Part shown: positions 1-5,999 of the stretch, in pieces | How the letters are laid out: each line of letters begins with the position of its first letter | Position numbering within the stretch: position 1 is the stretch's first letter | Origin: Desulfuromonadales bacterium | Lineage (GTDB): Bacteria; Desulfobacterota; Desulfuromonadia; Desulfuromonadales; BM103 | Length of the DNA stretch: 7,991 nt | Direction: 5' to 3' | NCBI GenBank assembly: GCA_030640215.1 | Contig: DAOWJU010000328.1 | Span: forward strand, 1-7,991 | Translations under genes and position numbers: made by a program | Notes under the pieces: model-generated | What the model was told of the DNA's origin: nothing | What the model saw: only the letters and a program-made list of their open reading frames with translations | Databases searched by the model: none

Positions 1-432
1 AACACCTTGTCTACTTCTGTCGTACAGAAAACCGCCGCCACCCGCGAAAGCGACGCCAAGGGTCGCCATACCACCACCTCACGTTCTCTGCACATGCTGC
101 CAAATGGCGGTTTGTTACTCGATAGCCCCGGTATGCGCGAGTTGCAACTGAGCGACTGCGAAGTAGGGGTCGCCACACTCTTTGCGGAAATCGAAGCGGT
201 TGCTCGCAACTGTCGTTTTAACGATTGTCGCCATCAAGGTGAAATGGGTTGTGCTGTGGCTGTTGCCGCCGGGAATGATGAGCTTGATCCGCGCCGCTTA
301 GCCAATTATCTTAAATTGAAAGAAGAACAAGAACGTGCAGATGAAACGCTGGCGGAGAAACGGCGCAGGGAAAAAAGTCTAGGTAAGATGTATAAGAGAG
401 TGCAGGGTCAGAAACGGCTGGAAAAAGAGTAA
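1..432 (+). CDS. rsgA: Ribosome small subunit-dependent GTPase A, C-terminal part (5' end outside window)
   Basis: RsgA (YjeQ) is a circularly permuted GTPase that acts late in 30S subunit maturation. The reading frame is open from base 1 to the TAA at 430-432, giving 143 visible residues, so the N-terminal OB-fold and the first GTPase motifs lie upstream of the window. Visible are the switch I stretch GRHTTTSRSL (residues 21-30), the G3 motif DSPGMRE (41-47; DTPG is more usual) and the family's zinc-binding motif with Cys71, Cys76, His78 and Cys84 (CRFNDCRHQGEMGC). The basic tail with KSLGKMYKR is also typical. The TTG at position 7 is an internal codon, not a start. The gene ends 114 bp before folD, which has its own promoter candidate, so the two are probably transcribed separately. 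Identification is confident; the missing part cannot be judged. Confidence 0.95.
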   Translation, partial: NTLSTSVVQKTAATRESDAKGRHTTTSRSLHMLPNGGLLLDSPGMRELQLSDCEVGVATLFAEIEAVARNCRFNDCRHQGEMGCAVAVAAGNDELDPRRLANYLKLKEEQERADETLAEKRRREKSLGKMYKRVQGQKRLEKE

Positions 433-453
433 GCAATTCGTACTTTTCTTTAG

Positions 454-482
454 CCTCCTTTTTTCCTCTTTTCTCCCTCCTC
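454..482 (+). repeat. Pyrimidine-only tract with mirror symmetry between rsgA and folD
   Basis: All 29 bases on the plus strand are C or T. Two perfect mirror repeats lie inside it: CTCCTTTTTTCCTC (455-468) and CCTCTTTTCTCC (465-476). Pyrimidine mirror repeats can in principle form triplex (H-DNA) structures under supercoiling. The tract lies directly upstream of the predicted folD promoter. Whether it does anything is unknown; it may be low-complexity spacer. Confidence 0.5.
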
Positions 483-487
483 ACATC

Positions 488-516
488 TTTACAATCCCCC
501 CCCCGTTGCGTATAGT
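488..516 (+). promoter_or_regulatory. Candidate sigma70 promoter of folD with a C9 run in the spacer
   Basis: TTTACA (488-493) and TATAGT (511-516) each match five of six bases of the -35 and -10 consensus and are separated by exactly 17 bp. The spacer holds nine consecutive C (496-504). A start of transcription near 522-524 would leave a leader of roughly 24 bases carrying the AGGAGG ribosome binding site (533-538) before the GTG at 547. The match and the spacing are seen directly; activity is inferred. Because the homopolymer lies between the two boxes, a change in its length would change the spacer. Confidence 0.65.
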
Positions 517-546
517 CTTAGTCTCATTTTATAGGAGGATTATTGC

Positions 547-1398
547 GTGGACAAGATCATTGATGGCAAAGCCATTGCAGCTGAAATTCGTGAAGAGATT
601 GCTGCCGATGTTGTGGCATTGAAAGAGCAAGGGGTTACCCCTGGTCTGGCTGTTGTGCTGGTGGGTGATGATCCGGCCAGTCGGGTTTATGTGACGATGA
701 AAGAGAAGGCCTGTGAGAAAGCCGGGATCTTTTCTGATGAGCACAAACTACCTGCCGAGACGACCGAGGCGCAACTGCTGGCGTTGATTGAAGAACTGAA
801 TAACGATCAAAAGATCGACGGTATTCTGGTGCAGTTGCCATTACCCGATCATATTGACGAAAGCAAGATTCTGGAGTCCATCTCTCCGGCCAAGGATGCC
901 GATGGTTTCCATCCCTACAATGTCGGTCGTCTGGTGACTGGTAATCCGCTTTATCAGCCATGTACGCCCTACGGTATCATGAAAATGCTGGAACACACTG
1001 GCGTTGATCTGACCGGCAAAGAAGTTGTCGTGGTTGGGCGCTCCAATATTGTTGGTAAGCCCGTGGCGCTGATGTGCCTTGCCCAACACGCGACCGTGAC
1101 CCTCTGCCATTCCCGCACCCGCGATCTACCTGGGAAAGTAGCCCAGGCCGATGTGGTGATCGCCGCGGTTGGTCGTCCCGAAATGATCAAAGGTGCCTGG
1201 ATCAAAGAGGGAGCGGTGGTTATCGATGTTGGTGTTAACCGCGTCGGTGAAAAGAAGCTGGTTGGCGATGTCGAATTTGAAACGGCAAAAGAGCGTGCCA
1301 GCGCCATCACACCGGTGCCCGGTGGCGTCGGTCCAATGACCATCACCATGCTGCTCTATAATACCGTTGAAGGCGCCAAGCGCCGCGCAAACCAGTAA
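547..1398 (+). CDS. folD: Bifunctional methylene-THF dehydrogenase / methenyl-THF cyclohydrolase FolD
   Basis: FolD is a cytoplasmic enzyme that oxidises 5,10-methylene-THF to methenyl-THF with NAD(P)+ and hydrolyses that to 10-formyl-THF; both steps are reversible. The 283-residue length is normal. Visible motifs are the catalytic region with Ser45, Tyr48 and Lys52 ([10 protein letters not shown]), VQLPLP (95-100), [13 protein letters not shown] (117-129), the nucleotide-binding GRSNIVGKP (164-172) and [10 protein letters not shown] (257-266). The GTG start at 547 is chosen because AGGAGG lies at 533-538, eight bases upstream, and the protein starts as the family does ([11 protein letters not shown]). 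It has its own promoter candidate upstream and a terminator-like hairpin downstream, so it may be expressed partly apart from metV-metF-gcv. It supplies formyl groups for purines, or serves the methyl branch of the Wood-Ljungdahl pathway if the organism has one. Which nucleotide it prefers cannot be told from the motifs. Confidence 0.97.
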   Translation: MDKIIDGKAIAAEIREEIAADVVALKEQGVTPGLAVVLVGDDPASRVYVTMKEKACEKAGIFSDEHKLPAETTEAQLLALIEELNNDQKIDGILVQLPLPDHIDESKILESISPAKDADGFHPYNVGRLVTGNPLYQPCTPYGIMKMLEHTGVDLTGKEVVVVGRSNIVGKPVALMCLAQHATVTLCHSRTRDLPGKVAQADVVIAAVGRPEMIKGAWIKEGAVVIDVGVNRVGEKKLVGDVEFETAKERASAITPVPGGVGPMTITMLLYNTVEGAKRRANQ

Positions 1399-1407
1399 GA
1401 CAATTTT

Positions 1408-1447
1408 GCGGTCCGCAACGACTTGTTCGTTTTGGGCCGTTTTGTTT
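1408..1447 (+). terminator. Terminator-like hairpin after folD
   Basis: The arm CGGTCC (1409-1414) pairs with GGGCCG (1434-1439, one G-U pair), and AACGA (1417-1421) pairs with TCGTT (1427-1431) around a 5-base loop. Only a small mismatch separates the two helices. The hairpin is followed by TTTTGTTT (1440-1447). This is the form of a Rho-independent terminator, beginning about 10 bases after the folD stop codon. It would separate folD from metV, or let only part of the transcription through. A tighter palindrome, TTGCGG-T-CCGCAA (1406-1418), competes with the lower helix. Folding was done by eye, not by energy calculation. Confidence 0.6.
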
Positions 1448-1473
1448 AAAATTCAGGGCTTGGGCTCTATATC
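1445..1473 (+). promoter_or_regulatory. Weak candidate promoter upstream of metV
   Basis: TTTAAA (1445-1450) and TATATC (1468-1473) each match four of six consensus bases with 17 bp between them. It lies just after the folD terminator hairpin, where a promoter for metV-metF-gcv would be needed if termination is efficient. The match is modest and AT-rich, so it may be chance. Confidence 0.3.
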
Positions 1474-1507
1474 AGTCCCCAGCCTCCAGTTACCAGTCCC
1501 CGGTCAA
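1473..1507 (+). repeat. Degenerate tandem 7-bp repeats (CAGTCCC-type) before metV
   Basis: Five consecutive heptamers can be read: CAGTCCC (1473-1479), CAGCCTC (1480-1486), CAGTTAC (1487-1493), CAGTCCC (1494-1500) and CGGTCAA (1501-1507). The first and fourth are identical, and the first four all start with CAG. The array stops two bases before the metV ATG and occupies the place where a Shine-Dalgarno sequence would be expected. Similar short tandemly repeated heptamers of the CCCCAGT type are known from filamentous cyanobacteria (STRR elements). Relationship to those is only by resemblance. Confidence 0.6.
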
Positions 1508-1509
1508 AG

Positions 1510-2166
1510 ATGATTATCAGCGAACTGAAACCTTTTGAAGAACTCCAGCAGGCGTTGTCCGAATTTGACAAACCGTTTCTGATTGGCTGTGCAGCCTGTG
1601 CGACTGCCTGCAAGTCCGGTGGTGAGGAGGAGGTCTTCAAACTTCAGGAATGGCTGGCGACGCAGGATAAGGATGTCACTGGCAGTGTGGTGATTGATGA
1701 AGCCTGCCATATCATGCGCGCCTCCCGTGATCTGCGTCAGCACAAGAATGCTGTGCAGGATGCCGATGTGCTGGTGGTGCTTGCCTGTGGCTCGGGAATT
1801 CAGTCGATTTCATCCACTACTGAAAAGCGTGTGGTTGGCGGCTTGAACTCCATGTTCCTCGGCAATGTGCGTCGTTTTGGCCATTATGAGGAGATGTGTT
1901 CGCTCTGTGGCGACTGTATCCTCAACGAAACAGCGGGGATCTGCCCGGTGACCACCTGTGCCAAGGGCCTGCTCAATGGGCCGTGCGGCGGTATGGAGGA
2001 TGGTCACTGCGAAATTGATGCGGAGATTGAATGCGCCTGGCGCCTGATCTACGAACGTTTGCAGAGTCAGAAGCGACAGGGCGTTTTTGCCCGTCGCGTG
2101 CCGCCGAAAAACTGGAGCCATCGCCGTAAGCCGGGTCGGTTCCGCTTGCAAGATGGTAAACGCTGA
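1510..2166 (+). CDS. metV: MetV: cysteine-rich methylene-THF reductase partner protein (MTHFR_C family)
   Basis: This 218-residue protein matches the zinc/iron-sulfur MetV family (Pfam methylene-tetrahydrofolate reductase C-terminal domain). In acetogens and related anaerobes MetV pairs with a short MetF to form the MetVF-type reductase and passes electrons to the MetF flavin. It holds 13 cysteines. The N-terminal cluster is CAACATAC (Cys27, Cys30, Cys34), and single Cys66 and Cys93 lie in IDEACH and LACGSG. A second cluster, CSLCGDC (130, 133, 136), is followed by Cys145, 150, 159, 167 and 175. The pattern fits binding of Fe-S clusters; the exact ligands are inferred. No membrane segment is visible. 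ATG 1510 is the only start available: the frame closes at the TAA at 1447-1449 with no other start codon between, and the opening MIISELKPFEEL is family-like. No Shine-Dalgarno site is seen, because heptamer repeats fill that place. The stop overlaps the metF start by one base (TGATG), which supports translational coupling and a 1:1 partner. The C-terminal 30 residues are strongly basic. Confidence 0.88.
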   Translation: MIISELKPFEELQQALSEFDKPFLIGCAACATACKSGGEEEVFKLQEWLATQDKDVTGSVVIDEACHIMRASRDLRQHKNAVQDADVLVVLACGSGIQSISSTTEKRVVGGLNSMFLGNVRRFGHYEEMCSLCGDCILNETAGICPVTTCAKGLLNGPCGGMEDGHCEIDAEIECAWRLIYERLQSQKRQGVFARRVPPKNWSHRRKPGRFRLQDGKR

Positions 2167-3020
2167 TGTCGCGTTTATCTGAGCAGTTGGCCAGTGGTCA
2201 GTTCGTGGTGACGGCTGAAATCGCGCCGCCCAAAGGAACCAACCTGACTCCGGCCTTGGCCGATGTCAAAAAGTTTGCAGGCATCACTGCTGTTAATGTC
2301 ACCGATAATCAGGGCGCCAACATGCGCTTGTCATCGTTGGCACTGGCCGCGCAGTTACAGCAGGCGGGTACAGAGACCATTCTGCAACTGACCTGTCGCG
2401 ATCGCAACCGCATGGCTTTACAGTCTGACTTGCTTGGTGCGGCTGCTTTTGGTATTGAAAACCTCTTGCTGCTTTCTGGTGATCACAGTAAATTTGGTGA
2501 TCATCCGGATGCCCGGCCGGTCTTCGACCTTGACTCTGTGCAGTTGCTCGACATGACGGCTGGTTTGATGGCGGGCGTTAATATGGTGGGGAAACCGCTC
2601 AATGGTGTGCCGAGCTTCTTCCCCGGTGCAGCAGTTAACCCGGCCGCTGAGCCGTTTGAACTGATGTTCCAGAAGGTCTCGAAAAAAATTGATAGTGGTG
2701 CACGCTTTTTTCAGACCCAGTCAATCTTTGACCGCGAGGCTCTGGAGCGTTTCATGTCGGCGATGGCTCCTTTAGGCGTGCCGGTTATCGCTGGGGTGCT
2801 TTTGATTCGCAGCGCCAAGATGGCCCGGTTCCTCAATGATAATATCCCGGGTGTGCAGGTCCCTGAAGCTCTGATCGAGCGTTTCGAACGGGCGACGGAC
2901 CCCATGGCTGAAGGGATTGAAGTCGCTCGTGAAGCGGTTGCCTGGGCGCGAGAATCCTGTCAGGGTGTACATCTGATGACGCTTGGACATGAGGATAAAA
3001 TTCCCGCAATTCTTGCGTGA
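2166..3020 (+). CDS. metF: 5,10-methylenetetrahydrofolate reductase, short MetVF-type MetF
   Basis: MetF is an FAD TIM-barrel enzyme that reduces 5,10-methylene-THF to 5-methyl-THF, for methionine synthesis or for the methyl branch of acetyl-CoA synthesis. The 284 residues carry the family landmarks. AEIAPPKG (17-24) contains Glu18, equivalent to the catalytic Glu28 of E. coli MetF. VNVTDNQGANMR (43-54), LQLTCRDRN (73-81) and LLLSGDH (101-107) form the flavin/folate region, and ARFFQTQSIFD (179-189) carries the folate-site Gln. GVHLMTLGHEDKIPAIL closes the barrel. Start ATG 2166 shares its A with the metV stop codon, so ribosomes finishing metV can restart here. Pairing with MetV suggests that the electron donor may be ferredoxin or another protein rather than NADH directly, but no Hdr, Mvh, Rnf or NADH-oxidising subunit is in the window. 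The gcvT start lies 28 bp after the stop codon, on the same strand and with a good ribosome binding site. Confidence 0.95.
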   Translation: MSRLSEQLASGQFVVTAEIAPPKGTNLTPALADVKKFAGITAVNVTDNQGANMRLSSLALAAQLQQAGTETILQLTCRDRNRMALQSDLLGAAAFGIENLLLLSGDHSKFGDHPDARPVFDLDSVQLLDMTAGLMAGVNMVGKPLNGVPSFFPGAAVNPAAEPFELMFQKVSKKIDSGARFFQTQSIFDREALERFMSAMAPLGVPVIAGVLLIRSAKMARFLNDNIPGVQVPEALIERFERATDPMAEGIEVAREAVAWARESCQGVHLMTLGHEDKIPAILA

Positions 3021-3047
3021 ACTAATTGTTTTCAGAAGGAGAGTCCC

Positions 3048-4136
3048 GTGAAAAAAACCCCATTGAATCAGGTACACCGTGAGCTTGGCGCGCGGATGGT
3101 CGATTTCGGCGGTTGGGATATGCCGGTCCAATATTCCGGTGTCATTGATGAGCACTTGGCTGTGCGGCAGGCCGCAGGTCTTTTCGATGTCTCGCATATG
3201 GGCGAAGTCGAAGTGACTGGCCCTAATGCCTTGGCCTTTATCCAACAGCTGACCATTAATGATGTCTCGAAACTGGTTGACGGTCAGATCCAGTATTCGG
3301 CCCTTTGTTATCCCGAAGGCGGCAACGTTGATGATGTGACTCTTTACCGTTTCAATGACTCGCGTTTTCTCTTCTGTGTCAACGCATCCAACACGGATAA
3401 AGATTTCGCCTGGATGCAGAAGGTTTTGGCAGATTCGGCAATGACCGATGTCACTTTGAACAATCGTAGCGCGGAATTTGCCCAGATTGCCCTGCAGGGG
3501 CCGAAAGCTGAAGAAATTCTTGCTGGTCTCACAGATGTTTCCCTTGCTGATCTGGTTTACTATCATTTTTGCGAGGGTGATGTTGCTGGTGTGAATATGA
3601 TCATCTCGCGTACCGGTTACACTGGTGAAGACGGATTTGAGCTTTACTTGCCAGCATCTGCCGCCGTCGAAATCTGGCGACAACTGATGAAGGCCGGTGC
3701 GACATACGGTCTGTTGCCGATCGGCTTGGGCGCGCGTGACACCCTCCGGCTTGAAAAAGGCTACGCCCTGTACGGCCATGAGCTCTCTCGGGAGATTTCT
3801 CCACTGGAGGCCGGGTTGGCCTGGATTACCAAGCTCGACAATGACGATTTTGTTGGCAAAGCGGCTCTGGTCGCGCAAAAGGCTGATGGTGTGCCGCGGC
3901 GGCGGGTTGGTCTTGTGATGCAGGAGCGCGGTATCCCCCGTGAAGGCTATCCGGTCTTTGTTGGTGATCGAGAAGTTGGTATTGTTACCAGCGGTACCAT
4001 GTCACCGACCCTCAAAGTCGGCGTTGCCTTGGCATTGGTGGAGCCTGATGTCGCTAAAGCCGATACCGAACTGGAGGTTGCCATCCGTAACCGCCGTATG
4101 CGTGCCGTCGTTACACGTCCGCCCTTTGTGAAATAG
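3048..4136 (+). CDS. gcvT: Glycine cleavage system T protein (aminomethyltransferase)
   Basis: The T-protein takes the aminomethyl group carried on lipoyl-H-protein, releases ammonia and transfers the carbon to THF, making 5,10-methylene-THF. The 362 residues match the family length. Visible landmarks are [11 protein letters not shown] (19-29), FDVSHMGE (46-53), the catalytic aspartate in NVDDVTLYR (Asp96 by motif), VNASN (111-115), ALQGPKA (148-154), [13 protein letters not shown] (188-200) and [11 protein letters not shown] (226-236). A C-terminal barrel ends in [18 protein letters not shown]. The start is GTG at 3048, supported by AAGGAG at 3036-3041, six bases upstream, and by the family opening [16 protein letters not shown]. 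It follows metF by 27 bp and is probably cotranscribed with it. A 122-bp gap containing a palindromic element separates it from gcvH. All key residues looked for are present. Confidence 0.97.
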   Translation: MKKTPLNQVHRELGARMVDFGGWDMPVQYSGVIDEHLAVRQAAGLFDVSHMGEVEVTGPNALAFIQQLTINDVSKLVDGQIQYSALCYPEGGNVDDVTLYRFNDSRFLFCVNASNTDKDFAWMQKVLADSAMTDVTLNNRSAEFAQIALQGPKAEEILAGLTDVSLADLVYYHFCEGDVAGVNMIISRTGYTGEDGFELYLPASAAVEIWRQLMKAGATYGLLPIGLGARDTLRLEKGYALYGHELSREISPLEAGLAWITKLDNDDFVGKAALVAQKADGVPRRRVGLVMQERGIPREGYPVFVGDREVGIVTSGTMSPTLKVGVALALVEPDVAKADTELEVAIRNRRMRAVVTRPPFVK

Positions 4137-4191
4137 TTAGTGTTGTCCCGTTAGAACTTTGTATTTAAAAGAATCCTTAGCTCTCAGATAA

Positions 4192-4225
4192 AAATCCCCC
4201 TCAATCCCCCTTTGGGAAAGGGGGA
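4192..4225 (+). repeat. Palindromic C5/G5 element in the gcvT-gcvH gap
   Basis: Two near-direct copies of AATCCCCCT (starting 4193 and 4203) are followed by AAAGGGGGA. The second copy forms a perfect 9-bp hairpin: TCCCCCTTT (4205-4213), loop GGG (4214-4216), AAAGGGGGA (4217-4225). The first copy could pair with the same 3' arm through TCCCCC/GGGGGA, giving a weaker alternative fold. This resembles short palindromic elements of the form ATCCCCCTTxATCCCCCTTT...AAAGGGGGA that occur scattered in many bacterial genomes; that comparison is from memory. No T-run follows, so it is not a normal terminator. It may stabilise or attenuate the mRNA between gcvT and gcvH. The rest of the gap (4137-4191 and 4226-4247) shows nothing clear. 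Confidence 0.7.
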
Positions 4226-4258
4226 GGCAAGAGGGTACAAACCATCCAGGAGGTCACC

Positions 4259-4645
4259 ATGGAATTTCCAGAAGAATTCAAGTACACCGAAGAGCATGAA
4301 TGGGTCATGGTTGAAAAAGAGCTGGCTACGATTGGTATCACTGACTTTGCCCAGGATGCACTGGGTGATGTGGTTTTCGTCGAACTTCCTGAAGTCGGTA
4401 CGGTCCTCGAAGTGGGCAAGCCGTTCGGCGTTGTGGAATCAGTGAAAGCTGTCTCTGATATCTATGCGCCAATCGCCGGTACAGTGGAAGAGATTAATGA
4501 AGACCTTGTCGAGGCTCCCGAGATCATCAACACCTCTCCTTATGAAGATGGCTGGATGATTAAGATCCGCATGACTGATGCCAGCGCTGCTGATGCCTTG
4601 ATGTCTTCTGAAGATTACCAGGCCCTGATCGCCGAGGAGAGCTAA
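4259..4645 (+). CDS. gcvH: Glycine cleavage system H protein (lipoyl carrier)
   Basis: The H-protein carries the aminomethyl intermediate on a lipoyl arm between the P- and T-proteins and is then reoxidised by the L-protein. The 128 residues match the usual length. The lipoylated lysine is Lys63 in GVVESVKAVSD (57-67). The conserved N-terminal YTEEHEWV (9-16), GITDFAQDALGDVVFVELP (26-44) and the GWMIKI segment near the C-terminus are present. ATG 4259 is preceded by a strong AGGAGGT (4248-4254). gcvPA begins four bases after the stop codon. This is an ordinary GcvH and not one of the shorter GcvH-like lipoyl carriers; no lipoate ligase or lipoyl synthase lies nearby in the window. Confidence 0.97.
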   Translation: MEFPEEFKYTEEHEWVMVEKELATIGITDFAQDALGDVVFVELPEVGTVLEVGKPFGVVESVKAVSDIYAPIAGTVEEINEDLVEAPEIINTSPYEDGWMIKIRMTDASAADALMSSEDYQALIAEES

Positions 4646-4649
4646 GCAA

Positions 4650-5999
4650 ATGCGTTATATCCCGCATACTGCCGGGGACGTGACCGAGATGCTCGAACGC
4701 ATTGGCGTTGCAACCCTGCAAGACCTCTTTGTCGAGGTGCCGGAATCCGTGCGACTCAAGCGCCCTCTCAATTTGCAGGAGTCGGCCAGTGAGACGGAAC
4801 TGTTACGTGAATTCAAAGCTCTGGCCGCGGCAAACGCAACGCCTGAGACGCATAAGAGCTTTCTCGGCGGTGGTGCCTATAACCACTTTATCCCGGCGGT
4901 CATTGACCAGCTGATTTCGCGCAGCGAGTTTTATACGGCTTATACGCCGTATCAGCCGGAGATCAGCCAGGGGACGTTGCAGGCGGTCTTCGAATTTCAG
5001 ACCTTGATTTGTCAGCTGACCGGCATGGATGCGGCCAATGCGTCGATGTACGATGGTGCTTCGGCGTGCGCGGAAGCAGTGCTGATGGCGATGCGTCTGA
5101 CCCGCCGTAAGCGGGTGCTGTTGTCAAAGGCTCTCAACCCACGCTACCGGGCGGTTGTGGCCACCTATTGTCGCTATCTGAACCTGGAGCTGGTCGAAGT
5201 TGCTGTTGCTGATGATGGCCGCACAGATCTAGTTGATCTGGCGGCTAAACTGGATGACTCAACCGCTGCCGTGGTGGCCGGTTACCCGAACTATTTCGGT
5301 GTCATTGAGGATGTCGCCGCTCTGGCTGAACAGGCACATGCTACCGGAGCCAAATTGGTAACGGCTGTTGCCGAGCCGGTTGCGCTCGGCTTACTCAAGT
5401 CGCCGGGTGAACTCGGTGCTGATATTGTGGTTGGTGATGGTCAGAGCTTCGGCCTGCCCCTTGCCTTCGGTGGCCCCTACGTTGGTTTCTTCGCCGTGCG
5501 ACAGAAGGATGTGCGCGGTATGCCGGGACGCCTGGTCGGTGAAACCACAGACCTGGAAGGCCAACGTGGTTTTGTTTTAACTCTGGCGACCCGCGAGCAG
5601 CATATCCGCCGCGAGAAGGCGACATCGAATATCTGCTCAAATCAGGGCTTGTGTGCCTTGATGGTCACCATCTTTATGAGCCTGCTCGGCAAACAGGGCT
5701 TGCGTGAGATGGCTGAACAGAATCTCGCCAAGGCTGCTTATGCCCGCCAGCAATTATCCGCGATTAAAGGCTTTAGTCTGGTTTTCGACGGACCTGCATT
5801 CAACGAATTTGTCGTGCGCTCCGTAGCTCCGGTCGCAGAGGTGCTCACCCGCCTGGAGAAGGTCGGAATCCTGGCTGGCATCCCACTAGCTGAGGATTAT
5901 CCGGCGCTGGCCGATTGTTTCCTGGTTTGTGTGACCGAGCAGAATCAACGCGAAGAGATCGATGCCTTGGTTGCTGCACTACAGGGAGGTGAAGCATGA
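4650..5999 (+). CDS. gcvPA: Glycine dehydrogenase (decarboxylating) subunit 1
   Basis: This is the N-terminal half of the P-protein, which decarboxylates glycine and loads the remaining aminomethyl group onto lipoyl-H-protein. In many Gram-positive bacteria, Thermus and deltaproteobacteria, P is made as two subunits that work together, with the PLP lysine on subunit 2. The 449 residues match the family. Landmarks are RYIPHT at the start, FLGGGAYNHFIP (71-82), FYTAYTPYQPEISQGTLQ (94-111), ASMYDGAS (131-138) and, toward the C-terminal part, GMPGRLVGET and LATREQHIRREKATSNIC. Start ATG 4650 has GAGGAG (4634-4639) inside the end of gcvH, about ten bases upstream. The stop overlaps the gcvPB start by four bases (ATGA), as expected for subunits made in equal amounts. 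Confidence 0.97.
   Translation: MRYIPHTAGDVTEMLERIGVATLQDLFVEVPESVRLKRPLNLQESASETELLREFKALAAANATPETHKSFLGGGAYNHFIPAVIDQLISRSEFYTAYTPYQPEISQGTLQAVFEFQTLICQLTGMDAANASMYDGASACAEAVLMAMRLTRRKRVLLSKALNPRYRAVVATYCRYLNLELVEVAVADDGRTDLVDLAAKLDDSTAAVVAGYPNYFGVIEDVAALAEQAHATGAKLVTAVAEPVALGLLKSPGELGADIVVGDGQSFGLPLAFGGPYVGFFAVRQKDVRGMPGRLVGETTDLEGQRGFVLTLATREQHIRREKATSNICSNQGLCALMVTIFMSLLGKQGLREMAEQNLAKAAYARQQLSAIKGFSLVFDGPAFNEFVVRSVAPVAEVLTRLEKVGILAGIPLAEDYPALADCFLVCVTEQNQREEIDALVAALQGGEA

Noticed and set aside
425..450. AT-rich hairpin at the end of rsgA (AAGAGTA pairing with TACTTTT) followed by T-rich bases, as a terminator
   Set aside because: Only about seven weak pairs with one G-U and a 9-base loop; too unstable to call as a terminator.
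969..1349. 126-codon open frame on the minus strand inside folD
   Set aside because: It is antisense to conserved FolD motifs; the composition is low-complexity Ser/Thr/Pro-rich, as expected of a shadow frame.
2772..3878. 368-codon open frame on the minus strand across metF and gcvT
   Set aside because: It is antisense to two clearly identified genes, crosses their intergenic gap, has no recognisable domain, and reads like a codon-bias shadow.
4143..4171. TTGTCC with TAAAAG 17 bp downstream, as a promoter for gcvH
   Set aside because: The -10 match is poor (TAAAAG) in an AT-rich stretch; not better than chance.
4193..4225. Repeated CCCCCT motifs considered as a CRISPR-like or multi-copy repeat array
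   Set aside because: Only two short copies plus one complementary arm and no regular spacers; it is a single palindromic element.
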